From Otis tarda (lineage: Eukaryota; Chordata; Aves; Otidiformes; Otididae), in the NCBI GenBank assembly GCA_026413225.1, contig CM048557.1, positions 47,065,371 to 47,129,370 on the forward strand: a stretch of DNA of 64,000 nt, read 5' to 3'. Below are positions 62,621 through 64,000 of the stretch, in pieces (the first letter of the stretch is position 1; each line of letters starts with the position of its first letter). The notes under the pieces were generated by a model. That model was not told the DNA's origin. It did not search any database and saw nothing but the letters and a program-made list of their open reading frames with translations. Both the position numbers and the translations under genes were made by a program.

Positions 62621-64000
62621 AGGCCTTTGCAAAAGGGATGTGGTGGGAGATGCATGATCTCATGACTTATCTATTGAAGAAGAATTAGAGCAGTGAGTAT
62701 CTATTCCTGAGCTTTTTATTATTAGCTACTATTTTTTGTTTGTAACAGCGAAGGCAACAGTGGTGTTGCGTATCTTCCTTGGGGTGTTTGTAAACTAAAT
62801 GATTCTGACCCTAAATGGTTGTAGGGCCTTAGCCAAGTTAGTGACTGTCCCTGTGCCTCAGTTTAATGGATAATGGTTTACAAAACTGGATTAAGCTTAT
62901 AGTGTTTAAGTGCTGTGAGATCTTCAGAGTATGCACCTTGTTAACTCTTCTTGACTGTAAGATATATTGAGAAAAAATCCAGTAGACCTAGACTGTGGGC
63001 CAATTGAAGAATCTTATTCCTATTCCTATTTTGTGACTTTTTTTTTGCACTGATGTGGATTATTTCCTTACATGAGAGAAGGAAAGTGAGTTTGAAATGA
63101 GACTTGGCCATGATAGCTTCAACCTACAGCATGAACCTATAGATATTCTTGGAGAGGAGAAGGCTTTGAAGCAGGGTGTAGCAGTTACAGCTTGTACGGC
63201 TGCAGTGCATGGTTCTGGTCCTAACGTAGTGCAGTGCCCGTGCCGTAAAGGGGAAACCATTTGCGTAACAAGTCTCCTGAGTCTGTTGTATAGGAGGTGC
63301 TATTTATCACCCCCAGCTGGAAACAGCAAGAACCTCTAATACAATGGAATGATGCCTCCGGCCAGTCTGTACATTTATAAGCATATTAATAAATCATCAT
63401 AAAAATAAAACACATTTATTGCCATTAAAAATTTACATGGAACATTTGTCATCTGTAAGCCCCTTTCTGTCCTACTCCTCACCCTCTCATCACCACTGGC
63501 ACAGATCAGACACCGCAGGTACGGATGTGGGAGAAAGGGGATGTAGAACAGATGAGGACTCCAGGTATCTGTTCAGGCAGGAGTCCAAACTGAATGCCCA
63601 GTTTGACAGTTCATCCATAGGATAGCTGGTTACCAGCATCTTACGGCCACGGATCCTGCATGTTTGTGAAAGCCAAAGGGAATGGGCTGGGGCACCACCA
63701 CCCTAATGTTTCCATTTTAGAGGGTACTGGGGACAGAGACCATTGTGGCTGCTCTCAGGAGAAGATGAGGCAACTGAAACAGTGCAGCATTTCTGCTCCT
63801 GGGCTACTGCAAAGACTGTCCCTGCCAAGCTGTGGGGTTCAGGTAGCAGAGAATGATTCAGACCTGCTCCTGGGTGGGCCTGCCACCTTGAGAGCAGGAT
63901 GACATTCAGCTGGTTGGGTTGCTCAGCTGTGCTGCTGTGCTTTGGGGTCTTTTGCCACAGCCTGCCCGCAGGCATGTTCACCCCCGTACCTGCAGGGCTG
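62621..64000. other. Noncoding stretch to the window end
   Basis: No gene is supported. About 63360-63430 is strongly AT-rich (TATTAATAAATCATCATAAA and similar). Short frames on both strands beyond 63400 show no domain. Confidence 0.5.

Noticed and set aside
1-64000. tRNA, rRNA or CRISPR arrays
   Set aside because: No cloverleaf-type A/B boxes, rRNA-like sequence or regularly spaced repeats were noticed on reading. A tRNAscan-SE and Infernal run would settle small RNA genes.

Overview
The window looks like 64 kb of bird nuclear DNA, most likely intronic or intergenic. The evidence is a degenerate piece of a CR1 LINE reverse transcriptase (about 56650-57545), a short CR1 3' end (about 5786-5842), and four long terminal repeats (LTRs) of types familiar from avian endogenous retroviruses. 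The background is AT-rich and CpG-poor, with low repeat density and no mammalian SINEs. I found no protein-coding gene, rRNA, tRNA or CRISPR array that I can support. The open reading frames are short, have no recognisable domains and are mostly chance frames. The longest lies antisense inside a GC-rich LTR.

Layout. 1-1101: an LTR cut by the window edge, minus strand. 1102-16025: mostly unique sequence holding a short CR1 3' end, a 33-bp tandem duplication, and a CpG-poor block (13.0-15.9 kb) that may be an old unrecognised retroelement. 16031-17184: a complete solo LTR of the same family as the first, with perfect 5-bp target-site duplications. 20157-20613: a shorter solo LTR, also with a 5-bp duplication. 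33030-33623: a fourth, more decayed LTR. 33.6-56.6 kb: unique sequence with small GC-rich patches, A/C-rich low-complexity tracts, a candidate splice-bounded segment (41764-42040), AT-rich segments resembling conserved noncoding elements (48.8-49.7 kb), and a CpG-enriched patch with promoter-like motifs (52.68-52.99 kb). 56650-57545: the broken CR1 copy. 57.6-64 kb: unique sequence with a CAGCTG E-box cluster (60422-60454), a compound minisatellite (61011-61100), a homeodomain-site-rich AT segment (61.42-61.72 kb) and more A/C-rich tracts.

All four LTRs lie on the minus strand, and the lines I sampled are G+T-rich on the plus strand. Both are expected if the window is in introns of a gene transcribed on the plus strand, but this is an inference. 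No new multi-gene system is visible. The observations most worth following are a small open frame shared by two LTR copies in their own transcription sense, the promoter-like patch, the candidate exon and regulatory segments, and two perfect hairpins with 7-nt loops.
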